This document shows positions 22,492 through 31,877 of a stretch of DNA of 64,000 bases, piece after piece. The stretch spans positions 4,402,001 through 4,466,000 of the forward strand of contig JAKZAN010000005.1 in the NCBI GenBank assembly GCA_023053545.1, read 5' to 3'. The notes beneath the pieces were generated by a model. The model was given only the letters and a program-made list of their open reading frames with translations. It made no database searches and was not told the DNA's origin. The translations under genes were made by a program, and so were the position numbers. Position 1 is the stretch's first letter; each line of letters opens with the position of its first letter. The stretch comes from Lepidurus packardi (Eukaryota > Arthropoda > Branchiopoda > Notostraca > Triopsidae).

Positions 22492-22748
22492 ATTTGTTGT
22501 CTTGCATTTCACGCAGTTTATCTCCGTACTGTCGCTTAGCTATCGTTTCTATGGTAACCAATGTCGATTTCTCGGTTCGATTGTGCAGGCAGATTATATT
22601 ATTTGTTTCAAAAAATATTACTGAAACCTGGATTAGTTAGTTACAATAAGTATGAATATAAATACGACTTATCTGTAAGAAACCGGAAATTGGAAAGAAA
22701 ACACGTGAAAAAATATTTAATATTTTTCACAAAACGTTAAAAACCATC

Positions 22749-22820
22749 GGGCCTGTCCGGGAATTGAACCCGGGACCTCTCGCACCCGAAGCGAGAATCA
22801 TACCCCTAGACCAACAGGCC
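22749..22820 (-). tRNA. tRNA-Pro (CGG)
   Basis: The minus strand folds as a cloverleaf: acceptor stem GGCCTGT with ACAGGCC, anticodon stem CTCGC/GCGAG with loop TTCGGGT (anticodon CGG), and T arm CCGGG-TTCAATT-CCCGG. Discriminator base is C. No intron. Confidence 0.95.
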
Positions 22821-22980
22821 TCAATTGATCTCCAAATAGTCAGAAGTTTAATTTAAAACTGCAGACAACCACACAATATCTGAAGTAAAAAGTAAAGTGA
22901 AGAAGTAGCTCACATTTTAATTAAACATAGGAAAGTACATTATTTGTACATAAAAGAAGACCTGAGCTTAGCAAAAAAGT

Positions 22981-23053
22981 CGACCGTGGCAGGACTCGAA
23001 CCTGCAATCTTCGGATCCGAAGTCCGACGCCTTATCCATTAGGCCACACGGTC
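22981..23053 (-). tRNA. tRNA-Arg (TCG), copy 1
   Basis: Minus-strand cloverleaf with acceptor stem GACCGTG/CACGGTC, anticodon stem TCGGA/TCCGA, loop CTTCGGA (anticodon TCG), and T loop TTCGAGT. Discriminator G. The gene body is identical to the copy at 23179-23251. Confidence 0.95.
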
Positions 23054-23178
23054 TTGAAACTATACGCACAATTAACATATAACTTATTTGCAAATTTGGG
23101 AAGGTAATAAATCAAAGAAACAAAGCAGAGACCTTGTTTCAAAATCACGAACATTTCTGTACGATGCAAAAAAAACGA

Positions 23179-23251
23179 CGACCGTGGCAGGACTCGAACC
23201 TGCAATCTTCGGATCCGAAGTCCGACGCCTTATCCATTAGGCCACACGGTC
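23179..23251 (-). tRNA. tRNA-Arg (TCG), copy 2
   Basis: Same sequence as the copy about 200 bp to the left, including all loops; flanks are mostly different, so this is either an older duplication with conserved gene body or gene conversion. Confidence 0.95.
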
Positions 23252-24930
23252 ATAGAAAAGTTGACCTTACGTGGTTACTTAAAAATTCAGTAACCTTTTA
23301 TTACGAGACTTTTTGTAGTTAAATTCTACCAAGTCACTGCCATGTCCCGGTTACTAGTATGTGCCATGTCCAAGTCACTACTAAGTCACTACCATGTCCT
23401 GGTTACGAATACTATATCCTGTTCTAAACCAAAGCCAAGATGAATAAGTAGCATGTATTGACACCGGATTGAAATTAATTTTCTACGTGGATTTCCAACC
23501 AAAGAGAAATTAACGTTTACATTCTGTGGAATTATGTTGGAACGCCAATTATTATGTGTTCAACGACGACATAATGGAAACAGGATGTCTTATGTGTTTC
23601 GCGTCGTGACTTGCGGATTCCTCTGTAGGCTACGCTACCGCAGTAAGTGTTACCTGTATAGTCCAAACCGCCTCGTGGGGTTCCCTTACAAGGTGATAGG
23701 CACTCGGTTGCTGATTTATTTTTCAGCCCGAAAATGTAATTTGGTCTTTTCTAAAACAAATACTTTTTCATTTTGAAACTTTACTCCCCGTTTAATCTAT
23801 TTTGTATGTATGCCAATTCTAGTTACTTTTCTGATCATTCATACAAGGTAATTTCGTGGTAAAAACAAAAGGAAATCAAGAAAACAAGCTAGGGATTACA
23901 TATAGTAATGGTTTACGCATTTTGGGTAAAGTTCACAGAAAGAAGAGCGTTCCTCTGCAGCTTTGATACACTTGATTTCGATAAGTCCTTCGTCACCTAT
24001 AAAGGCCCGCCAGGAGAGATGATGCTCTCAGATAACGCTAGCTTTAAGATGCACTCAAAATTCTGACGGGACTATATACTGTCACACTTTTTTTCTCTTT
24101 CGTAATATTTACTGGTATTTGCCTCATTGGCCAATCCGTAATGTGTAGCCTCCTTGCTCCCCTTGCCAGAATGTAGGATTTTTTTTACATATATTTTTAC
24201 GCAAAGTTGTATCTCTGGGCTTATAACACACTTGGCCAAGTGGAGAATAAGCGGTCACTTTTGAGCTCTGTTATCAGGAAAGATCATTGTTGCCAGGAAA
24301 GCTCACGCCTATCATGTAAGATCATATCGGGCAAATCTGGCTTTCTGGAGTTTTACCATGTCTAAGTGCGACAAACATGAAAATTATTTCTACATTGATT
24401 TTTTTGCGGTCAGTGACCTTATCGCCGTCAGGATGACCAGCGTGTATTACAAATCCCAGGAATACCTCTGAGCAAGTGCCCATCGTACTACTGTCGAAAA
24501 AACGGATATATGATGGAAACCTCAGTAGTATAATTCTTATACCCGCGTGTAATTTAATTAAAACCCGCTGATTTTGAACCTGCTCCTCTCTGTATTGTTT
24601 GGGTTGAAATTGTGTTTTAGGAGAATTGTTTCCGAGAGGAAAAAGCATATTACTGTATTTGAAATTATTTCACGTAGTTCCGCTTTGAAGGCAAGCATTG
24701 ACTATTTATAGCCAGCATCGCTTATAAGGTTTTATCTTCACGTAGTAAAAGAGCCTTTTACCTTGACCTTCCATCGCATTATTACAAACTGGTTTGCTTA
24801 ACTTAACTAACTTCATCATGTTTCTCTTCTTTTTTTCCTGGTTAGTAACTGAAGCGAAGAAAAGTTTCAACTTGGATTTGCTTGTATTCTGCCATGAACC
24901 TCATGGTAGAGTAGAAACAAACCCTTCGTG
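23252..24930. other. Intergenic region with short imperfect repeats
   Basis: No gene is supported. Around 23331-23405 an about 52-bp unit is imperfectly duplicated: AAGTCACT(G/A)CCATGTCC and GGTTAC recur. A segment at about 23547-23595 resembles 29286-29325 (GTTCAA-GACGACAT-A-AA, then ACAGGATGTCT), so it is probably a dispersed repeat. Open frames near 24322-24648 (minus) have no recognisable content. The last part should hold the promoter of the serine protease. Confidence 0.6.
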
Positions 24931-26342
24931 ATGAAGAGTCCACCCTCAAGGAAGTTCTGCTTGGCATTCTGCCTCCTCTTCACGGCTTCTTGTTTGGCAT
25001 CGCCAGTGTTCACCGACAGTAATCGTCGTGTTTCACGAAGTAAGTCCAAATTTGATCAGCCAACTCCGACTCGCTTTACTGCCGAAACACCCGAAAGCAA
25101 AAGTAATATGCTGCCAACTGAAGCTGAAACTGTTGCGAATGGGATAGAGCATCAAGAGCCTTTTTAATCATTATCTGCTTCTAAAGTAGCATCCTTGACT
25201 GCTCAAATCCTGGAATTCCGAGTAGTGTACCTTTCTTGTTTTAAAAGAAAAGCAAGTTCCTGTTTTAAAAGAAAGGCCTTTCGTCCCCAGCTCGATTTGT
25301 GAACAACTTTGTTTTTGTAGTTTGCGGACGCCCGCTATTGACGAATGGTAGGATCGGTGGCGGGGGTATGACACAGTTTGGCGAGTGGCCTTGGCAAGTG
25401 CGTTTGCATTTATTAGAATTTTGGCGAGTAGCATTACAGTAACTCCTGAGTTATCGTTTAGATATCTTTGCGTCAAAGGAAGTCGTCGACATTTTTGCAT
25501 AAGTGCGGAGCAGTTCTTTTGAACGAAAACTGGGCAATCACTGCCGCTCATTGTGTTTATGAGTAAGCTACTTATAAACCTCGTATTTATTTTTTTAGTT
25601 ATTAATTATTATTTTTTTAAATAAATAGTACACAGTCCGAGGATTTATTGTTACGGCTGGGAGATTATGACTTAGCTACAGAGAACGAAGCTTATCCGTA
25701 CGTAGAGAGGAAAGTCCACATTTTGGCATCCCATCCCCTATTTGATAACGAAACCTTTCATAATGACCTGGCATTGTTACGCTTCTATGACCCCGTTCCA
25801 TTCCAGCCAAATATTCTGCCCATCTGCATCCCCGAACTAGACGATGAAAATGAAATCTTCATAGGACGAATGGCAACTGTCACTGGATGGGGTCGACTGT
25901 ACGAACGTACACCCACTTTCAAGTTTGCTAATATAGATATAATATAGATGAAAAGATTCCCTTTAGACGGACCCACGCCATCCAAATTGCAGCAAGTTAA
26001 CGTACCTGTGCTTGACAATGCCGATTGCGAAAGCATGTACAGGAAAGCAGGATTCGTGGAGCGTATTCCCCGAATTTTCATCTGCGCTGGCTACGCAGAA
26101 GGCAAGAAAGACTCTTGCGAGGTAAATAGTTGCATGCTCATCACTAAGCGAAAAATGTCAATGAATGTCTGATTTGCTTCTAGGGCGACTCGGGTGGTCC
26201 CATGGTGTTGCATAGCAAAGATCGCTGGGTGTTAGGTGGAGTTATTTCATGGAGTATTGGTTGTGCGACAACAAATCAACCTGCAGTGTACACAAGAATA
26301 TCAGAATTCGTAGATTGGATTAACCAAATTATAGTTATTTAA
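24931..26342 (+). CDS. Secreted trypsin-like serine protease, Stubble-like (S1A)
   Basis: Six exons join in exact phase: 24931-25039, 25321-25397, 25462-25562, 25629-25906, 25967-26121 and 26184-26342, giving 292 residues. The N-terminus MKSPPSRKFCLAFCLLF is a signal peptide. A short propeptide ends with CGRPLLTNGR, and cleavage after Arg would free IGGGGMTQFGEWPWQ; most relatives have IVGG. The catalytic triad is present: His in AITAAHC, Asp in HNDLALLRF, Ser in CEGDSGGPM. The Asp six residues before the Ser (KKDSCEGDSG) predicts trypsin-like cleavage after Arg or Lys. Internal blocks YPYVERKVHI, FQPNILPICIPE, TVTGWGRL and PRIFICAGYAEGKKD closely match the protease domain of arthropod Stubble-type enzymes. 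It lacks the long stem and membrane anchor of Stubble itself, so it should be soluble and secreted. Confidence 0.93.
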
Positions 26343-26964
26343 GTTTTGAATGGCTAAAATGTCAACGCCAGTGATCAAACTTGGGACTGCCCTTGGTTTC
26401 GGAAGTGACTGTTTGATCTTTTTTTTTTAAGGAGCCAATACAAGTAAAGATGGATGAAAAAGACCCATTCGATGGGGTTTTGCCCTGCAGGTAGGTGTAC
26501 AAAATCAATGGGTCAACTATTTATTTATTTTAGGATAAGTGCAAGTTGTTCAGTCTTGTGTATATGGATGACCGAGACATTCGTTACTTGTATGAAAATA
26601 ATTTTCAAGTAATAATACTGTAAATTCTGAAAAAAAAATTTAAAGAATAATCGTTGAATTAATTTCGCCAAGCCGCTTATAACAAAAAGGCCGCTTGTGA
26701 CGCTACCATAAGAGCCGTCATAAGAGCATTCCATAAGAGCCATTCCATAAGAGCCATACCATAAGAGCATTCATAAGAGCCGCGGTGACTTGTTAAGCAA
26801 ATCAAAACGGTAAGACTACATCTAAGCCAATAAGAAACGAGCTTTGGCTACCGATGGTAGCGCCGCTGATTTGGACTTTGGAGTAGCGCTGCGCTCAGCG
26901 CTTGCTTTTGACAGGGTGGTTGTGTCAAAATATTGTCATGTGCTTGGACTACTTTCAAGACCAA
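26343..26964. other. Spacer with CATAAGAGC tandem repeat
   Basis: No gene is supported. From about 26707 to 26782 there are roughly seven imperfect copies of CATAAGAGC followed by C, ATTC or similar. A small open frame at 26451 (MDEKDPFDGVLPC, followed by a consensus-like donor) was seen but has no supporting similarity. Confidence 0.55.
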
Positions 26965-27602
26965 AATGAATCGAAGACGCCGTGATCAGGATAGTTGTGG
27001 TAGGAGAAGCGTGTATTATTCCTATATTTTTATGTAAAGGTTGCGAAGTCTCTTAAAAGTCTTTAAATAATTAATATGTAAGAATAAGTCATAGATACGA
27101 ATTTGAGAAAGTTTGTTTAAGAAGTGTATTGTATTGCTTTCTTTATCTTACATTTACTTATTTTAGCAGCGAGAGAACGTAAAAGACGACACGGAAGAGT
27201 TTCGGAGTAGTCTGAGATCGAGGATCGTTTCGAGACCTTGATAGAAAGAGTACGAGGAAAAGTAATAGTGTATGTCAATATAAAATTACGTGCGTACTAA
27301 ACGGGCTTTTTTGGTTACTATTTAGAGTATATCTTCCTTGGAAAGCAATTTGGAGGGCCTTGCCAGCGTTCTGGAAGCTGATTTAAACACCTACTACAAG
27401 TCCAAAATGATTCGTATTCTTTCAGAATGTGCCGTCAAGATGCCTGAGAAATGTCTCACTTGTGAATGAATGAAATTGTAGATGGAAATCAAGGAAAGTT
27501 TTGACATTGGTTTTCTAGTTGGCCTTGGGAAATATGATTACAACTTCGGCTCAACATGCTCCCTGTCCCAATTCCAAGTTAACTTGATTTTTGCAAGACT
27601 CT
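26965..27602 (+). pseudogene. Partial, disrupted copy of nuclear cap-binding protein subunit 1 (NCBP1/CBP80) 5' exons
   Basis: Four blocks in order match the N-terminus of NCBP1, which binds the m7G cap of nuclear RNA as part of the cap-binding complex. Block 1 at 26965 reads MNRRRRDQDSC. Block 2 (27177-27262) reads ERKRRHGRVSE, an in-frame TAG, then SEIEDRFETLIERVRGK. Block 3 (about 27326-27468) reads [18 protein letters not shown] and [15 protein letters not shown]. Block 4 (about 27520-27560) reads VGLGKYDYNFGS. After this the similarity ends, although the family protein continues for more than 700 residues. The in-frame stop and truncation indicate a relic of a duplicated, intron-containing copy, not a retrocopy. 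A functional NCBP1 is expected elsewhere in the genome. If the TAG were bypassed by alternative splicing a short product remains possible, but the missing MIF4G region argues against function. Confidence 0.75.
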
Positions 27603-27607
27603 TTGGG

Positions 27608-28672
27608 TGGTAAGATCTTTTTCCAGTACCAGTTCCGAGAAGTGCAGAGTAACTACAGAGCAAGTCTCGGAGAATAACACGATTCACGAGCAATTACTAC
27701 AGCATTTGCTCGTCAATTCAGATGTGGAAGTTGACAACTTAATGGCGGTTAGTAACACGACTTTTCCCCTCGACTTCGCCCTTTGGACGTCGAGTGGTTA
27801 GGTAACACGGAATCCTCGCTGTCTGCGTCGCCGGTGTATTTGACTACCTTTGCGTCTGAGCAAAGAACGACTGCAAGCAAGCAGAGTAAAACCCGGCGCA
27901 AAACTTCGTTACTAGATGAGCTGTTGTACAGATTAACACAAAACTTGGTGCCGATACAAAAGGAAGACGACGACACAGATTTGGTCTACTCCTGCCCAGT
28001 CATCTCGTATGCGCAGGTGCACAAACCGCTAACATCGAACGTTCGAACCCACGGCGTACATCGTGAAAGTGATGCAATGCATTCCTAGTGCGCCGGGTTC
28101 CCTGCTCAATTTGGGCATAGCGGAAGGGCCGACGTTGGGAAGGCCGGTAGCTACTGCTTCAGCAGTGGCCACGCCCTCTGACATCATTACACGAAGTTTA
28201 ACCCTGAAAGCCGAGCCCCTTTCGTCTTTCTTGGCATGTAAAACGGCTAATTTGTGTGCAACCAATTTGGCTGCTGTACGTCTGTTTTCACCGTAAGGCG
28301 TTTCTTGTTACCAACGTTCAAAAAGTTTAGAAATAAAATTAAAAATGGGAACAACTTTTTTCTGGAGTTTTTGAATGTTTGATTTTTGAAGCATGGCTTT
28401 GGGGAAAAAAAGCTGCTTGCTGTTAACCTATTAACCTGTGCGTTTTGTGTCTTGTGTGTTTTCGTTTGGGGGGCGGGGTTGGGGCTTGTTCTTATCCAAC
28501 GTCTTAGTGATCCTGATGTAACCACGCCCCCCTCCTCACTCCCCACTTACCATCGCAGTACCGAGAAGAAAATAATCCTAACGCTTTCGAGATCGACGTC
28601 CGCTACAGCAGTAGCTACGCAGCAGCAACCTGGAACGGGGACTATCAATGCTTTTGGGAAAAAGGTGAGAAT
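27608..28672 (+). other. Unassigned plus-strand open frames, possible exons or relic gene
   Basis: Three plus-strand frames follow the NCBP1 relic. One (27608-27801) contains IHEQLLQHLLVNSDVEVDNL; the second (27783-28088) contains SLLDELLYRLTQNLVPIQK and DDTDLVYSCPVISYAQVHK; the third (28063-28296) is Ala/Thr/Pro-rich (GSLLNLGIAEGPTLGRP, ATPSDIITRSLTLKAEP). A further piece (28560-28672) ends TGTINAFGKK directly before a good donor, AAG/GTGAGA. The amino-acid composition looks protein-like (alternating polar and hydrophobic, few low-complexity runs), but the frames do not join without a shift between the second and third. I do not recognise the family. It may be a real regulatory protein with introns I misjudged, or a second relic. 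Confidence 0.35.
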
Positions 28673-28880
28673 TTCTTAACAGGAAATTAGAGATTATTAT
28701 CTCTTTAAGATTCTTTAAGTTTCTTTAAAGTCGTCGACTGAAACAACTGTTTGACTTAGAAAGTATCTAAGTAGCGAAAAATCTAGTTTCTAATGATATA
28801 TTGCTTTCCATCATGCGCGAAATAGAAATTCAACAGTTAGGGAAAGAAATTTCAAACCAGGAGTCACGCTTGCGATGACG

Positions 28881-29066
28881 TACAGTACGTTTAAAAAAAA
28901 TCGACCCAAACAGAACGTACTGTCCTAATGGCCCGCACCTTGCGCGTCTGGAAACAGTCCTGCGAATAAACGTCCATTCGAACGGCTATTCATGTTCCCA
29001 GGTGCACAGTTGCGAGCCATCAGGACGGTACGCTTTGTTTGGGTCGTTTTATTTAACGTACGGTGC
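28881..29066. mobile_element. Foldback (palindromic) MITE-like element, about 186 bp
   Basis: The two halves are inverted, imperfect copies of each other. The left half has CAGTACGTTTAAA, TCGACCCAAACAGAACGTAC and TGTCCTAATGGC; reversed, the right half has CACCGTACGTTAAA, ACGACCCAAACAAAGCGTAC and CGTCCTGATGGC. The axis lies near the TTCGAA at 28977-28982. It has no coding capacity. No clean target-site duplication could be assigned. Confidence 0.7.
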
Positions 29067-29332
29067 ATACACGGCAACGCGACAGAAGGACGACTCGACT
29101 ACGGTGGTTAGGTTTAGGTTAAAAATCACGCGATTTACGGTAGTGCATGGCATGTACTGAATTGTCTGTGTTGTGAATCATCTCTTACCCTATGTCGCGG
29201 GCCCCAAGATCGTGATACATCGTCTTTCCATAGCTGTAAAGAAAACCAATTAATTTACATTCATAAAAAAACTATAAATCTGTTATATGTTCAAAGACGA
29301 CATTATAAAAACAGGATGTCTATACGTTAGCT

Positions 29333-29593
29333 CAGCGGTTTTCAAATTGTGTACGGCGGTGGGCTTGCAGGGGCGCCGCGAAAATTTTTTATAATTCCAT
29401 TAATTGCGATTTATTCATGTAACGATTCGGTGTTTCAATAGGTAATTCTAAGTGTACGTTTCATTTAATTTTTTCGTACTAAACGTAACCGTACCATCTG
29501 CGCACTGCAGCAATTAGATATGTTCTGAGAGGCGCAGCAGCGAATTGCGGATACTGTTGGTGCGCCGCGAACGAAAAAGTTTGAGAACCACTG
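29333..29593. mobile_element. hAT-like non-autonomous element (MITE), about 261 bp
   Basis: The right end, read inverted, is CAGTGGTTCTCAAACTTTTT, a terminal inverted repeat typical of hAT transposons. The left end is CAGCGGTTTTCAAATT, followed by GGGGCGCCGCGAA, mirrored on the right by GCGCCGCGAACG. Flanks are CGTTAGCT on the left and CGTTATAGCT on the right, an imperfect 8-bp target duplication. There is no transposase frame inside. Confidence 0.8.
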
Positions 29594-31741
29594 CGTTATA
29601 GCTTATTTCTACACTCCACATAGTTCAACCCTGGCGGAACTTTCTGGAAGACGACAGGCGCCATTTTTATTGCGCCGGCAAGGGGTTGGTTGTATGTTGG
29701 GCGCGCGCGACTAGCAGAAACCACGAGTGTCGAGTGTTGTCAGCTTAAAGTCCTAGTCTCTGTTACCTAACTTCCGTGGCATTGTTTAGCTAGTAAAACA
29801 CAGTACTTCCATTAAAGTTCGTTACGGAAACTAAAACGCTTGTTTGTTTTGTTTTTCTAAGTGCTTATGTAATGTAAGTTACCGTAATTTGGACCCCATA
29901 GCATAGCATAGCTTCGTGTCAATATTATGTGTGCAACTATCCTAATGTTCGTAAGTGTTAGTGCGCTGTATTTTAAGTAACCTGGATTCCCATAAGCGTT
30001 GGTGATCCCGTATTATTATTGCTCTATGCGAGCTACAAAGCATCCCTTGTGTGTCAACTTTGACTATTAGTATTTCAACGTTATTCCGAGTGAAATTCCT
30101 ATCTCCGTGTTCCTAATTCCATTTGCGGTCAAATTTAATTATCACAAGGTAAGGTTTTTTCCTTTTCTTTTCAACTATGAGAGACCGCTTTAATGTTTTG
30201 AAGGCTACTAGATGTCGTTTGTGTACGGTTGTCTCACCTGCTGCAACTGTTGTTGTCTAGCGGCAATTATAGTAAATATTTAAACTACGGCTACGTAGCA
30301 TAGATGCCGCTGTCGTGGTGGCAGTTTTCCACATTTTAACCGCAAAATAAAATAATGCTAATACAGAAAGCTTAGTTCACAGCATAACAAACCAGTAGTT
30401 TTGTAACGATTAGCTTTTTGGGTTTTAAAATATTGGTACACAGCGGATTTTTCAATCCTCGCCATATTTAATTATTGCATCATTATTAATGATTTTAATG
30501 ATTTTGTGTACGCAAAGGCGTTGAGCCAGGGCAGCCTGTGAAACAAATCCCCATAGTAGATGGTAATGGCATGTTTTTGCCCTTGAAATGTCCTCTCACG
30601 CTTTATGGCAAAGCGCCATGGCAAGTTGAAAGCTTGCCCAAACTCGTCTTTTTTAAGGTTCCCCCGTTCCATCTACGAAAATACCGATAAGAAGCCTACT
30701 TACGTAACCGTGTCTACTGCGCCACCAAACTTCCAATTGGCGGGGTTCGGTTAGTAGATAAGTACGAGAAATGCCCTCATTAATACTTTGCCCTTTTATC
30801 TTCTGTAATAAAAGTAAGATAACGTCGAGCTTCAGTTGGAGTGTAATAAGGTGAGCGGTAATTAGGTTCGCGTAATTTTCGGTAGGAGAGAAGGGCGCCT
30901 GTACCTGTACGATCATTACTCTAAAAAGCAGTCGAACAATGTAGAAAAAGTGTTCCTCTGCGATGTGTTAGATCAGCATAGTTCAACATCTCTCTTGTCC
31001 AGCTTTCTTAAGCCCTCAGCATCCCCAGCTTTCAGTCACGATGCACGATTTTCACCTAATGTTTGCCAGGTGATGTGTTTTGTGGGCAAATGTTTCGCCA
31101 AAGTTCACACGTTTTTTCCTTTTTCGTTATAAACAGAAACAATCCTGCCCGAGACAAATGGCTTTGATCGGCAAGTAACCTTGGTGCTAAATGTTCGCAT
31201 TAGCTCTTCCTAACTGCCAATGCGGAAGTTTTATTTGGGAGCAAGAATCCCATGGCCGTCATAAGTAATTCTACAGGAGGCTTACCAGTGCCGACCTTGC
31301 GCTTAGGAACTAGACTAACCAGCCCAAATAGGATTTGGGTTTCACGTGTGGTTCTTTATTTTATTTTCCATTTTTTAAACAAAGTATATCGGGAACGTTT
31401 CTGTTAGGTGTTGGGCTGGGTGTGGTGAAGAGAAACCCGGAAACATGGCGAGTAGGGAGAGTTTGCAGAGTCGGTGGGTGCAGTTAATGTACAGGGAATT
31501 TCTATTCGCTGTTGAAGCTTCGCGTATGGCTTAGCTACATGTTTTTGTGCTCACGTTTTTAAGCAGCAAAAGAGACCGGTTCTACGTTGGGGTGACCCTT
31601 TCCTGAGCGCTAATGAAGCCCCGTGGCGTTTTCGTTTTTTACGTTTTTGCTTGTTTTGCCTTGCACCTGAATTGCATAGTCATGGTTCAGGCTTGAGGAG
31701 AAAAGCCAGTTTAGAAATGGATGGCTTACCTATTTCGTAAT

Positions 31742-31877
<136 letters not shown>

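Noticed and set aside
24322-24648. A 108-codon minus-strand frame
   Set aside because: No recognisable domain or splice logic; A/T-rich intergenic composition.
25041-25167. Continuation of protease exon 1 to a stop at 25167
   Set aside because: The GTAAGT donor at 25040 joins in frame to the next exon with the activation site; reading through ends before any protease domain.
26451-26610. A mini-gene starting MDEKDPFDGVLPC with a plausible donor and acceptor
   Set aside because: The joined product is under 45 residues with no resemblance to anything I know, and the second part looks non-coding.
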